A stretch of DNA of 16,468 nt from an uncultured Faecalicoccus sp. (GCA_902497095.1 CABVDD010000041.1:1-16468); one strand, 5' to 3'. Shown: positions 1 to 8,383, counted from the stretch's first letter. Notes: generated by a model not told the origin, from the sequence alone. A program made the numbers and translations.

Positions 1-184
1 TTGTGTGAAAAATATGAGCTCCATACTCGTGAACATTGATTCCTTCTATATTTTCGGTATAAATATTGCCACCAATATTCGGCCGTTTTTCAACAACTAA
101 AACAGACTTTCCATGTAATTTTGCTTCGTGAGCAAATAAAGAGCCATATAGGCCAGAGCCTACAACTAAATAATCGTATTTCAT
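1..184 (-). CDS. glf: UDP-galactopyranose mutase, N-terminal part (runs off left edge)
   Basis: Only the first 61 codons are present; the gene continues beyond the left edge. The product begins MKYDYLVVGSGLYGSLFAHE, an FAD-binding Rossmann motif (GSGLYGS, residues 9-15). It is followed by VVEKRPNIGGNIYTE and, near residue 53, HEYGAHIFHT. That order of motifs is characteristic of bacterial UDP-galactopyranose mutase, the flavoenzyme that interconverts UDP-Galp and UDP-Galf in the cytoplasm to supply the galactofuranose donor. A ribosome site (AGAAGGGAAG) sits just upstream of the ATG. The gene is separated from the nitroreductase-family gene by about 219 bp, a wider gap than most others here, so it may have its own promoter. 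The GlfT-like transferase at 6182-7102 is its plausible client. Identification is confident; completeness cannot be judged. Confidence 0.93.
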   Translation of the reverse strand, partial: MKYDYLVVGSGLYGSLFAHEAKLHGKSVLVVEKRPNIGGNIYTENIEGINVHEYGAHIFHT

Positions 185-403
185 CTTACTTCCCTTCTAA
201 TTTTCTATTTATATTATAAAACTGTTACAAAATAAAATTCTAAAATCAATAATAGATTGAAGCCGTTGATTATAAGTTCAAAATTAAAATTTAATGCTCT
301 AAGGAAATAATAGAAGATATATATTCTAGTAAAGTATTATCTCTTTACCCTATATGTATAAACAGTGTGAAGAACTTCTATTTATCAGCGTTCATATCTT
401 TTA

Positions 404-1372
404 TTAAACCTTTTCATATACTAATTCAACAGGTTTTCTAGGGGATAATGCATATTTCACGGTGTCTGTATAATACCCAGCTGGCACAATGAGTGTAATT
501 TCATAGCATTCTGGAATTGGAGCTATACTTCGCAACTGTTCAGCACGATCGGTTTCATCATTCCACAAAAGTGGACAAGCACCTATGCCCAATGAATGCA
601 ATGACAGAAGAAAACTCATTGCAAACAAACCAGAATCCACAAATCCAGTATTAATCTCCAATGGACTCACATAGCTAGATAAATTTGCTGCAATAACAAA
701 CACATCATTTACTTCAGAAAACCCTTTGGCACCATTCTGAATATTGAGTACCTTTTTACAACGCTCTGCCCCTGTGATATGGAAAACTTTGACAGCCTGC
801 CGATTGCACGCACTCGGTGCTAGTTGAGCCCCCAAAATCGCCTTACGAACATCTGCTGGATTTAACGTCACATTTTTATAACTTCTTACACTATGACGTG
901 TCTTTTCAAAGTCATAATAATTTTCAAAATTACTTCTAATCAACTCACGTTTGTCACAGATACGGACACCGCAATTTAACATCTCATTATTCTGATAACG
1001 TTGATTATTTAAAAAAGAAATATCCAACATATACTGCTCTGAGCAACTTTTGTAGTAACATATCGTTGCAATTGCAATATGATACGCCGCATCATCGTAT
1101 CCCATAAATTTTTTTTCATAGATGTCTAACAGACGATCCAACTCCTGTAGTTTTGTCTTACCAAAACCTTTACGTGGCTCAGGCAGTGAAAAGCCTTTCT
1201 CAATATCATGAGTCAGGATACGAATATGCGTCAAAACATACGATGCATCACATTCTGTTTTGTTCACTGTTGAATATCGTTCAAATTTTCCATACTGTTT
1301 ATTTGCATATGGATACATAGTTCGCATAAATCCTTTACGATTTAGCATTTTTATAACTAATTGTTTAATCAT
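404..1372 (-). CDS. Nitroreductase-family protein with conserved N-terminal extension, polysaccharide-cluster type
   Basis: A 322-residue protein. The C-terminal half (about 150-322) is a nitroreductase-like FMN domain. It has TRHSVRSY (158-165) at the start of the fold, APSACNRQ (185-192), where flavin-binding proteins of the family carry their P-S-x-x-N-x-Q motif, and LGIGACPLLW near 261-270. The first ~150 residues are an extension with the conserved-looking elements THDIEKGF (54-61) and PEPRKGFG (64-71). From memory, similar extended nitroreductases recur in capsule/O-antigen clusters, and their substrate is not known. The start codon overlaps the stop of the upstream PP-loop gene by 1 nt (TAATG), with GAGGA just inside that gene, so the two are probably translationally coupled. 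A redox or oxidative step on a sugar, lipid carrier or modification is possible but unproven. The family call is good; function is unassigned. Confidence 0.8.
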   Translation of the reverse strand: MIKQLVIKMLNRKGFMRTMYPYANKQYGKFERYSTVNKTECDASYVLTHIRILTHDIEKGFSLPEPRKGFGKTKLQELDRLLDIYEKKFMGYDDAAYHIAIATICYYKSCSEQYMLDISFLNNQRYQNNEMLNCGVRICDKRELIRSNFENYYDFEKTRHSVRSYKNVTLNPADVRKAILGAQLAPSACNRQAVKVFHITGAERCKKVLNIQNGAKGFSEVNDVFVIAANLSSYVSPLEINTGFVDSGLFAMSFLLSLHSLGIGACPLLWNDETDRAEQLRSIAPIPECYEITLIVPAGYYTDTVKYALSPRKPVELVYEKV

Positions 1373-2634
1373 TATTTTTTCCTCATTTCAAACAGTTTAT
1401 GACGGATTTTCCCCAATCTAATCCGAATCCATGTTTCCAACTGTGTGTACCACTTCGGGCAGAATGTATTAAATTGATAATTTACAAGCCAATTCATTTT
1501 GGAATTTCTGGATCCATTTTTTTTAACAAATTCACTTGTGTCTCTCCAATAAGCTAAAACATCATTCTCGTCCAATATGTTTTTATCACAAAATCTTTTT
1601 ATATACATTTCTACATTTGAATAATCTGGAAAGAAGCCAAACTGTCTTAACTCACCACCTATAGCTAAAATTTCTGCCATTGTTCTTAAACACTTTTCAC
1701 ACTTGCAACAATTTTCTCCATTACTTGGATGAAAACAAACCTTTAACGGAATAATAACTCTATTTTTAGCAGAAAAAGTTACTATATTCTCTATCTTTTC
1801 AATGCGACGTTTTTCAAATCCATCATGAAAACAATGTGTTGTCCCCATCTTTAGCATAGAGTCCACAAATGGATAACTAATGCATCTTACTATACCAATA
1901 TCTTTTTCCGTATAAGAAGATGCAATATAATTGGTGGAAATCCTCTCTAAATAGTCATAGGGTGCCAAAAGGGATAGCAGGCCCACGCTATGCTGCATTC
2001 CATGCCACCAGGTATCATGAATCATATTCTTAAAGTACTCCGACAAGTATGGTTCATTAAAGCACCAGCGGATAGAAGAACGAATAAAGAAAAATGGTAA
2101 TTTCAACTCTTCAGAAAACTGTATTAAATCTCTCTCTATCACCTTATGATTTTCCATGTCATTGGGATGCACATCTGCTCCCCAGACATTGATAAGCATC
2201 GGTTTTTCATCGAAATGAGTCACTAAAGTAGAAACGGCATCCACACCTCCTGAGAAAAGTAAAGCTTTTTTTTCATGATCTACCTCGTATTCATTTTTCT
2301 CCAATTGTTTCACCGTCAACTTACCGCAAAATGCTACATCCGGATGTACCCTTTTAAAACCAGTCAGAACATACTGTAACGAATCGTAAAAGTCATAATC
2401 GAGCCTATTTACCAGCAACTCAGTATTGGAAATCCATACAAGGGGCATCATATTCATAACAAAAGGTATCGCCAAAATAGATTTAGGTACCCTGCTCAAG
2501 TCATACTGTTCTGGATATTCATAAAAAAAATTCAAGTCAGAGGAAAAAAATTTTTTTATTTCCTCTGAAACTGTGTAAAAAAAGTCCACTCGATTTTTTG
2601 TTATTTTAATCGTATTCAATTTTATAATAGGCAT
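1372..2634 (-). CDS. PP-loop ATPase-like protein with C-terminal cysteine cluster (uncharacterised)
   Basis: A 420-residue soluble-looking protein. SGGVDA at 128-133 follows a hydrophobic strand (KKALLF) and matches the PP-loop signature S-G-G-x-D-S/A of enzymes that adenylate a substrate (QueC/ExsB, ThiI, asparagine synthetase type). Further on come HDGFEKRRIEK (270-280), a cysteine at 300, and CCKCEKCLRTM (309-319), a likely metal-binding Cys cluster as in QueC-like proteins. From memory this SGGxD / HDG..R.EK / C.KC.RTM arrangement defines a widespread family of unknown function, often near glycosylation genes. It starts by a TAATG overlap with the flippase gene behind the ribosome site AAGGAGAAG, and hands over to the nitroreductase gene in the same way. 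A role as an ATP-dependent modifying enzyme for a sugar or peptide substituent is inference. No preQ0 pathway genes are nearby, so a housekeeping queuosine role is unlikely. Confidence 0.68.
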   Translation of the reverse strand: MPIIKLNTIKITKNRVDFFYTVSEEIKKFFSSDLNFFYEYPEQYDLSRVPKSILAIPFVMNMMPLVWISNTELLVNRLDYDFYDSLQYVLTGFKRVHPDVAFCGKLTVKQLEKNEYEVDHEKKALLFSGGVDAVSTLVTHFDEKPMLINVWGADVHPNDMENHKVIERDLIQFSEELKLPFFFIRSSIRWCFNEPYLSEYFKNMIHDTWWHGMQHSVGLLSLLAPYDYLERISTNYIASSYTEKDIGIVRCISYPFVDSMLKMGTTHCFHDGFEKRRIEKIENIVTFSAKNRVIIPLKVCFHPSNGENCCKCEKCLRTMAEILAIGGELRQFGFFPDYSNVEMYIKRFCDKNILDENDVLAYWRDTSEFVKKNGSRNSKMNWLVNYQFNTFCPKWYTQLETWIRIRLGKIRHKLFEMRKK

Positions 2635-4151
2635 TATTTACTTCTCCTTTGCAGCTTATTAAATATCTTATTCTTTTGCTCTTTATTCAAAAAAAAGAAC
2701 ACATTAAAAATCAAACTCAACATCGCTACTATAATACATAGTAAAAAAAACGTAATCCAACCTGTAATTGGAACTAATGTACGCAATAAAACCGATATAA
2801 TAAATACGATAACGACCGAAAGAACAGATTTACCAATTTCTGGGAAAAAAGTAAAAATTGGAAAACCTAGCATTTTTGCTGCGTAGGGTGCCACAAAAAA
2901 CACATTGCGTAAAATACCAATAACCACACTACAGCAAACTACAGCAAAAACGCCTGATATTGTAAAATTTACCAAAATCAATACTGATATCGTAGATACC
3001 CCCCCAGATGCAAGCGTAACTAATGCCAAAGGTCTTACCTTATTTGCCACCGTAAATAAATTATATACTGCATTCATAGGTGTTGACACTACATATAATA
3101 TGCAAGAAAGCATACTTAGTATTGTCACTATATGTACATTTTCATTTGGAATCCATAATTGATAGAAATCTAATCCAAATGCCATAATAATTCCTATTGG
3201 AATACTGATAATTACACTTAAGAGAGACATTGACGATTTAATAGTCTTTTTAAGCTCGTCTATCTTCCCTTGTGCATATAAAATTGTGTAATTTGGCATA
3301 AAAACAGACGATACCTTCACAAGCAAAGATGCAATGATTGCAGGCATTGTTTTTGCAAATGATAGGTCATTCATGGCAGTAGTACCGATTAGAACATTCG
3401 AAATAATCAAATCTAAACCATCTAACAGAATCTGACCAAGTTTTTGAATCGTATTCCATATACCTGCGGATACAATTTCCCATACCATTTGAAAACTAAC
3501 CATATTCGATTTGAACCGAAATGATGGTAAAATTTTCACTTTAATAAACTGATTGCCCACGATTGTAATTAGTCCCACAACAAATCCTGTAAGCCCTATA
3601 TAATAAACGTGCGGGGGCATAAGTGCAAATAAGAATAGCAACATACCTGCACGAACTATATATACGATTATCTCAATGTAATAGCTCAAATCTAGTCGGT
3701 TCAGAATAAAGGTAACAACACTATTCGCTGAAAAACAAATTGTCAGCAAAAAGCTAAAGAAAGAAAATGCAAACAAAATCTTAATATCCATCAGGCTTTC
3801 TACTGGAATGGAAATAAGCAATTCCAAGTTTAAAACTGCAAGAGTCATTGGCACAATTAACACTGCTGCAATTATAGTGTTAGCAGCCATGACTGAACAA
3901 TAATATTGATGAGCCTTTTCTTTATTTCCTTTATTAAACTCAATAGAAATGAACCGACTTGCCATAGAATCAAGTGCAATTGTAATCAACTGAGCATAAC
4001 CAATGATGTCATTTGCAAGTTTAACATAACCATATGTTCCCGGCAAATGCGCAGATACATATGGCGTAATCAAGAAATTCACACCATAATTAATTGCAAA
4101 GGTAAAAAAGCTTAATATTAGACTAAGGAATGTTTGTTTTTTAATGTTCAA
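2634..4151 (-). CDS. wzx: Wzx-type polysaccharide flippase (MOP superfamily)
   Basis: About 505 residues with 12-14 predicted hydrophobic helices spread over the whole length. It begins LNIKKQTFLSLILSFFTFA, then NYGVNFLITPYVSAHLPGTYGYVKLANDIIGYA, the usual N-terminal pattern of Wzx/MVF-type exporters that flip undecaprenyl-PP-linked repeat units across the membrane. I place the start at the TTG at 4151-4149. AAGGAG (4160-4165) lies 8 nt upstream, overlapping the end and stop codon of the pyruvyl-transferase gene. A GTG at 4184 in the same frame would add 11 residues but has no ribosome site. The gene is followed with 1-nt overlap by the PP-loop gene. Family assignment is firm; the transported glycan is inferred from context. 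Confidence 0.9.
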   Translation of the reverse strand: MNIKKQTFLSLILSFFTFAINYGVNFLITPYVSAHLPGTYGYVKLANDIIGYAQLITIALDSMASRFISIEFNKGNKEKAHQYYCSVMAANTIIAAVLIVPMTLAVLNLELLISIPVESLMDIKILFAFSFFSFLLTICFSANSVVTFILNRLDLSYYIEIIVYIVRAGMLLFLFALMPPHVYYIGLTGFVVGLITIVGNQFIKVKILPSFRFKSNMVSFQMVWEIVSAGIWNTIQKLGQILLDGLDLIISNVLIGTTAMNDLSFAKTMPAIIASLLVKVSSVFMPNYTILYAQGKIDELKKTIKSSMSLLSVIISIPIGIIMAFGLDFYQLWIPNENVHIVTILSMLSCILYVVSTPMNAVYNLFTVANKVRPLALVTLASGGVSTISVLILVNFTISGVFAVVCCSVVIGILRNVFFVAPYAAKMLGFPIFTFFPEIGKSVLSVVIVFIISVLLRTLVPITGWITFFLLCIIVAMLSLIFNVFFFLNKEQKNKIFNKLQRRSK

Positions 4152-4156
4152 TGTAG

Positions 4157-5152
4157 TTACTCCTTCACGTTTCTCTCCAACCACTGAAGTGATTCTTTCC
4201 GTTCAGCTTTTATTTGATGGTTAATATTATTAAAATCTATTTTATTTTGCAGAATAGTATCTAAATCATTTTCAGAACTATTTCTATCTTGAAGTGAGAA
4301 ATGCATCAACAAATCGTCTACCTTACAATTATCTCTTACATACGATGAAAATTGTTTATTATACTTAATTGAAAAAACTGTTCCATGAAAGGTGGAAGTA
4401 ATAACATAGGATGCACCTTGGATATAACCCAAGAATTCTTTATTAGAACATAGAACAAACTTGTCGCACCAGTGATGCTCAAAGCCGACACTGATCAATC
4501 TCAGACTATTAGACTTCGCAAACTCTTTAATCTCCACAATCTCCTTTTCTTCAAATTGATAACCATAAACCATGATATAATTATCTTCTTTTATTTTTTT
4601 CGTTTGAAAATCAACCAAAAAAGTTGGATCGAGAACCCGATTTGGTTGCTCATGATTAATTTCCTCTACCAGCATTTGAGTCATTCTGTCTCGTGCAGCA
4701 ATTGCATCCAGTGAAACAAAAGGTGTGTGTCCATACTGTTGCACAAATTCCGAACTAGTGCTACGATTACAACTCATAGCATACACAATTTTTCGCTTAG
4801 CATCAAAACCCTGACCCACATATCTCTCACTGTGTTGGAAGTCAGGATTAAGAACATTCCACAGTTCATCACTACCAATTACAATCACATCAAAACTTTC
4901 TTCAAAAGAACCTACTTGATACTGACTAATGTACTCTCTATGTTTTCTCCAATATTCCCATCTTTTATAAACGGTCAATGGATTTTTAGAAAAAGGCTTG
5001 AATACATTTAAAGAAATATCTTTTTCTTCCGAAAGAATTCGTACATTATTCTTTCCTACTATTTTTTGTAAGACAGTATACAAAGCCTGTGCCTGCAGTT
5101 GTGTACCATAATTTTTGGCTTTATAAATAGTAAATAGTCCAATCTTCTTCAT
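4157..5152 (-). CDS. Polysaccharide pyruvyl transferase family protein
   Basis: A 331-residue cytoplasmic protein of the PS_pyruv_trans fold (GT-B-like). Motifs in order: GLFTIYKAKNYGTQLQAQAL (5-24), the family's N-terminal G-x-x-T-x(5)-NYG-x-x-LQA pattern; VIVIGSDELWN (89-99); YAMSCNRS near 124-131; AARDRMTQ (152-159); VLDPTFL (173-179); and GASYVITSTFHGTVFSI (246-262), where STFHG is the conserved late motif. Members such as CsaB and WcaK transfer pyruvate from PEP to make ketals on sugars, but many cluster homologues have unproven chemistry. The start ATG lies 2 nt from the stop of the GT2 gene at 5154. Together with the PP-loop and nitroreductase genes it is one of three possible non-transferase decorating enzymes here. 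Fold assignment is strong; pyruvylation itself is inference. Confidence 0.87.
   Translation of the reverse strand: MKKIGLFTIYKAKNYGTQLQAQALYTVLQKIVGKNNVRILSEEKDISLNVFKPFSKNPLTVYKRWEYWRKHREYISQYQVGSFEESFDVIVIGSDELWNVLNPDFQHSERYVGQGFDAKRKIVYAMSCNRSTSSEFVQQYGHTPFVSLDAIAARDRMTQMLVEEINHEQPNRVLDPTFLVDFQTKKIKEDNYIMVYGYQFEEKEIVEIKEFAKSNSLRLISVGFEHHWCDKFVLCSNKEFLGYIQGASYVITSTFHGTVFSIKYNKQFSSYVRDNCKVDDLLMHFSLQDRNSSENDLDTILQNKIDFNNINHQIKAERKESLQWLERNVKE
4160..4165 (-). promoter_or_regulatory. Ribosome binding site deciding a TTG start for wzx
   Basis: On the minus strand AAGGAG is followed by 8 nt and then TTG. The SD lies inside the last codons of the upstream pyruvyl-transferase-family gene, whose TAA stop falls within the spacer, which suggests coupled initiation. 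The upstream in-frame GTG has no comparable site. Confidence 0.65.
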
Positions 5153-5153
5153 T

Positions 5154-6158
5154 TTATCCTCTTCCTTTTTCTTTAAGCCACAACAAGCAAGAATCTACAG
5201 CACCAGCAATTGTAGGTGCACTATAGTACAAATAAAACAAAATATTGATGTGCCATGGATATTTTGTAAATAGCTCGCGACTGTACTGATTAACCTTATA
5301 ATTACAAATCTTCTCTTTACAATGCGTCATAATATCTCTTTTGATGTTATGTGCAAGCGGTGAATGCATATAAGTATATACATATGATATCCACTGATAC
5401 TCCATAAGTGTACTACTTTGTATGTTCTGGCTATTTTTTGCCAAATAATCCTCCATATTTTCCAGAGTCTTAATTTGTCGCAATAAAGTATTGTTTCCAG
5501 AACGCATCACACTGCTCTCATTATAGCGATAAAAATAATTAATACTATCAACAAATACAACTATTGGCTTATGAACTCCAAAGAAACTGTTTGTCATAAG
5601 GTCCTCAGCCATTGTTACTTCTGGATACTCTAAGTAACCAGCATTCAAAACAAACTGCCGTCGATACAACTTCGGAAACATATGGTGATTTACTCGATCC
5701 TGCATGATTAATTCAAAGTATTCATCGCCATCACAAGAAAATATTCCTGTTTCATTTTTTTGAACATAGAATTTTCCATTTGCTTCTTGGCGATTCATGT
5801 CGCTGCTTACGATATCTACTATTTCTGGACTTTCGCCCACTTTATCAACCAAATTTTGAATCATATCTATATTTAGCCAATCGTCTCCATCGATAAAAGC
5901 AATATAGTCGCCTGTCGCTTCTTTTACGCCGGCTTTTCGTGCCGACACAATTCCACCATTAGGCTTGTTCACAATTCTCAAGCGAGTATCATATTTATAT
6001 TCACTTACTTTCTCAAGTGTGTTGTCTGTTGAACCATCATTTACAAAGATTATTTCAATATTTCGGTAACTTTGATTAATCACTGTCTGGATACATTTTT
6101 CTACATATTTTTCAATATTAAATCCAATAACAATAACACTAACTAATAGTGATTTCAT
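5154..6158 (-). CDS. Family 2 glycosyltransferase (EpsJ/WcaA-like)
   Basis: About 334 residues. A single GT-A domain starts at once: VSVIVIGFNIEKYVEKCI (6-23), NDGSTDNT (40-47) binding the nucleotide, DGDDW (90-94) as the metal-binding DxD-type motif, and MAEDLMTN (183-190), whose ED is the usual catalytic base region. Near the C-terminus a hydrophobic stretch (HINILFYLYYSAPTIAGAV) may touch the membrane. I chose the ATG at 6158 because AAGGAG (6166-6171) lies 7 nt upstream and the protein then begins MKSLLVSVIV, directly at the first strand. An in-frame ATG at 6200 would overlap the preceding gene and lacks a ribosome site. It is an inverting GT adding one sugar of the repeat unit; donor and linkage cannot be read from sequence. 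Confidence 0.9.
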   Translation of the reverse strand: MKSLLVSVIVIGFNIEKYVEKCIQTVINQSYRNIEIIFVNDGSTDNTLEKVSEYKYDTRLRIVNKPNGGIVSARKAGVKEATGDYIAFIDGDDWLNIDMIQNLVDKVGESPEIVDIVSSDMNRQEANGKFYVQKNETGIFSCDGDEYFELIMQDRVNHHMFPKLYRRQFVLNAGYLEYPEVTMAEDLMTNSFFGVHKPIVVFVDSINYFYRYNESSVMRSGNNTLLRQIKTLENMEDYLAKNSQNIQSSTLMEYQWISYVYTYMHSPLAHNIKRDIMTHCKEKICNYKVNQYSRELFTKYPWHINILFYLYYSAPTIAGAVDSCLLWLKEKGRG

Positions 6159-6165
6159 TTTTTTA

Positions 6166-6171
6166 CTCCTT
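6166..6171 (-). promoter_or_regulatory. Ribosome binding site fixing the start of the GT2 gene at 6158
   Basis: AAGGAG on the minus strand, 7 nt before the ATG at 6158-6156, lies in the 23-nt gap after the GlfT-like gene's stop codon. It favours the shorter protein over the in-frame ATG at 6200. Confidence 0.65.
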
Positions 6172-6181
6172 AAGTCATAGC

Positions 6182-7102
6182 CTAACATAACGGTTTCCAT
6201 CCCGGTTTATATATCTCATGGATACCGAATCTTCCATTTCTGCAATCCCGCAACGAACATCGAATAGCTTTATTTTCTTCTTTATCTTTACCTAGAAGAT
6301 CTCTTAAATATGTTTTGCAAGTCAATTTAAGAGTAAAATACACATAACATATTTTAGGGAAATGTCGTTTATACAAGTCTGCCATATTACGAAAACCATA
6401 ATATGTTTTCCACGTAAATTCTCCAGCTCCGTTTGTAACATCATGATGAATCTTGATTTTAGGAATGCATAAGATCTTCCCAACCTTACTCAAGCGTAGA
6501 CTATGCTCCGTATCATCCCACCACAAGAAGTAATCCTTGTTGGGTAGCCCCGCTTCCATCAGCTTTTTCTTATGAATAATAGCTCCGACATATGAAAAGC
6601 AATTCAATTCAAAACATTTTTTTTCGTACTCCATTTCCGGCAGAAACTCTTCTACCACATTCAAGCCTTTACGACGCATAATTTTACGGTGAGATAAATC
6701 AATCCGCCCCTTATTAATAACTTGGCCACAGATTGCAGCTAACTCATCCTGTTTCCCTTCGTAATTTTGCAAGAATCGACTTGCCTCAGCTAACGCATCC
6801 TGCTCTGGAAAAGCGTCATCATCTGACAACCAAATCCACTCTGTACTCATTCTTTCCGCCGATTCTAAACCCGTATAAAAACCGCCTGACCCTCCTGTAT
6901 TATATTTAGTTGTTATAACAAACTTATCAAATCCTTCATCTTGCTGACTCCACTTCCAAAGGAAATCACCTGTGTCGTCAGTACTTGCGTTATTAACCAC
7001 TAACACATATGATGGTAGCACCGATTGTTTTGCAAAAAGTTTTAACGTTGTTTTTAGCTTTTCTAATCGATTATAAGTTACAATAACCACACCAATTTTC
7101 AT
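6182..7102 (-). CDS. GT2 glycosyltransferase, GlfT-like (probable galactofuranosyltransferase)
   Basis: A 306-residue GT-A enzyme. Motifs: VVIVTYNRLEKL (5-16), VVNNASTDDTGDFL (35-48), NTGGSGGFYTGL (68-79), WLSDDDAFPE (91-100) and DYFLWWDDTEHSLRL (190-204), then IHHD (218-221). The combination N-x-G-G-x-G-G-F, then D-D-D, then W-D-D-x-E is the hallmark of the GlfT1/GlfT2-like branch of GT2, whose characterised members use UDP-galactofuranose. Because glf is the last gene seen in the same operon, transfer of Galf is a reasonable inference; other members use rhamnose or other donors. A good ribosome site (GGGAGGTAACA) precedes the ATG, which sits 2 nt after the stop of the polymerase gene. There are no membrane helices; it acts at the cytoplasmic membrane face on lipid-linked acceptor. 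Confidence 0.85.
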   Translation of the reverse strand: MKIGVVIVTYNRLEKLKTTLKLFAKQSVLPSYVLVVNNASTDDTGDFLWKWSQQDEGFDKFVITTKYNTGGSGGFYTGLESAERMSTEWIWLSDDDAFPEQDALAEASRFLQNYEGKQDELAAICGQVINKGRIDLSHRKIMRRKGLNVVEEFLPEMEYEKKCFELNCFSYVGAIIHKKKLMEAGLPNKDYFLWWDDTEHSLRLSKVGKILCIPKIKIHHDVTNGAGEFTWKTYYGFRNMADLYKRHFPKICYVYFTLKLTCKTYLRDLLGKDKEENKAIRCSLRDCRNGRFGIHEIYKPGWKPLC

Positions 7103-7104
7103 TG

Positions 7105-8367
7105 TTACCTCCCATTATTTTGCAATTTGTTTTTCTTATATACTATTAACATCTCTGTCAAAATCATTATATCCATCATATAAAATACTCTTTGAAAATC
7201 CATAAAACTTAAATTAATCAATGTCACTACACAATAAATCATTATATTTCTTACGACTTCACCTTCTTGCAATTTTGTTTTCTTTTCTATTCTCATTATC
7301 GTTATAAAAAAAGCTATAATCCATAGCAAGCCACATATACCAAATTTGTTTAGTAAACCAACAATTCCCACGTCATCGCGATAAAAATATCCTGCCGGTC
7401 CATATAATAATTGCCATCCAGCAACATCTTTACTACTACTTAAAAGTCCCATTCCAAGAACAGGATATTCTTGGAATTGATTCATATAAAATTCAATTGT
7501 GTTAAATCTCATCATAATGCCTGCATCCGAATTAAAATATACAGACACTTCATTTCTTACAGTATCATAAGAGATAAAAACACCTATAACACATGCGACA
7601 ATCGCAAATAAAATGATTACTTTCCATAATCTACCCACTTTTTTTCCTAACAACATTGAAATCAGTACTATAATAATAATATATAGTAATGCTGTGCGTG
7701 ATTTATCAACCAACCAGATATTCAAAAAAACTACAATTGTATTATATAGGTCTAACTTCTTACTTTTTTTCTGCATTATTCTAGTTATTGATATAACTAT
7801 TCCAATATTTGCAACAATTGTACCAATTGAAAACCTAATCGTTCCATTTCTGAAATTTTCACTGATGCTGTCATTTAATTGCAAAATATTAATTCCAGCA
7901 AAAGTATATAAAGTAAAAACTATCAGTGCAACAATAGAAGTAATTATCGATGCTTTAACAATAATATCAGCCACGTCATCAAACTCAACATTTTCCTTAT
8001 ACTGTAAAAATGTAAAATATCCAAGAAATGGAACTATATAATAAAATGCCTCTTTGAACGTCAAACTAATCGGTTGATGATACTTAGAATATGTCCAAAT
8101 CACTTCTACTGCTATCAGCATCAATAAAACCATATATACATTAATAAATGAACCTTTTATCTGTATTTTTTTTCTTGTCACTACTTTATATAGCAGAAAC
8201 ATCAAAGAAACTAAACATACAGAGATATGGATATAATCATAAGAATAAAAGGACTTACCGAATGGCAAGAATTTATAAAACCCAAAAAAATTTGTCATGC
8301 AAATAGCCAATAACCATACATAACATTTTGTCAGTTTTTTTCCTTTATCAATTTGCTTATTTTCCAT
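7105..8367 (-). CDS. wzy: Wzy-type O-antigen/capsule repeat-unit polymerase
   Basis: A 420-residue polytopic membrane protein. After a charged N-terminus (MENKQIDKGKKLTK) about ten to eleven hydrophobic segments follow, the first at about residues 15-35. There is a large extracytoplasmic loop between about residues 270 and 325 containing FNTIEFYMNQFQEYPVLGMG and the aromatic-rich YGPAGYFYRDDVG. This architecture, with the 'F..HPxxGxG'-like element before the last helices (here QEYPVLGMGLL), is typical of the O-antigen ligase/polymerase (Wzy_C) superfamily. In a cluster with a flippase and multiple GTs but no LPS core, polymerase is the better reading than ligase. GAGGG precedes the ATG by about 9 nt. 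Sequence identity in this family is always low, so the call rests on topology and context. Confidence 0.82.
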   Translation of the reverse strand: MENKQIDKGKKLTKCYVWLLAICMTNFFGFYKFLPFGKSFYSYDYIHISVCLVSLMFLLYKVVTRKKIQIKGSFINVYMVLLMLIAVEVIWTYSKYHQPISLTFKEAFYYIVPFLGYFTFLQYKENVEFDDVADIIVKASIITSIVALIVFTLYTFAGINILQLNDSISENFRNGTIRFSIGTIVANIGIVISITRIMQKKSKKLDLYNTIVVFLNIWLVDKSRTALLYIIIIVLISMLLGKKVGRLWKVIILFAIVACVIGVFISYDTVRNEVSVYFNSDAGIMMRFNTIEFYMNQFQEYPVLGMGLLSSSKDVAGWQLLYGPAGYFYRDDVGIVGLLNKFGICGLLWIIAFFITIMRIEKKTKLQEGEVVRNIMIYCVVTLINLSFMDFQRVFYMMDIMILTEMLIVYKKNKLQNNGR

Positions 8368-8383
8368 ACGGATATCCCTCTTT

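Noticed and set aside
185..403. Possible promoter for glf: a TATAAT on the minus strand at 213-218 close to the start
   Set aside because: No acceptable -35 element is found at 16-18 bp upstream, and TATAAT is common by chance in such AT-rich DNA.
2634..4184. GTG at 4184 as the flippase start
   Set aside because: No Shine-Dalgarno precedes it and it would overlap the upstream gene by 28 nt, whereas the TTG at 4151 has AAGGAG at 8-nt spacing.
7613..8041. 142-codon open frame on the plus strand inside the polymerase gene
   Set aside because: It is antisense to a polytopic membrane protein; the Ile/Thr/Asn/Ser-rich translation is the expected mirror of hydrophobic codons, and there is no ribosome site or family motif.
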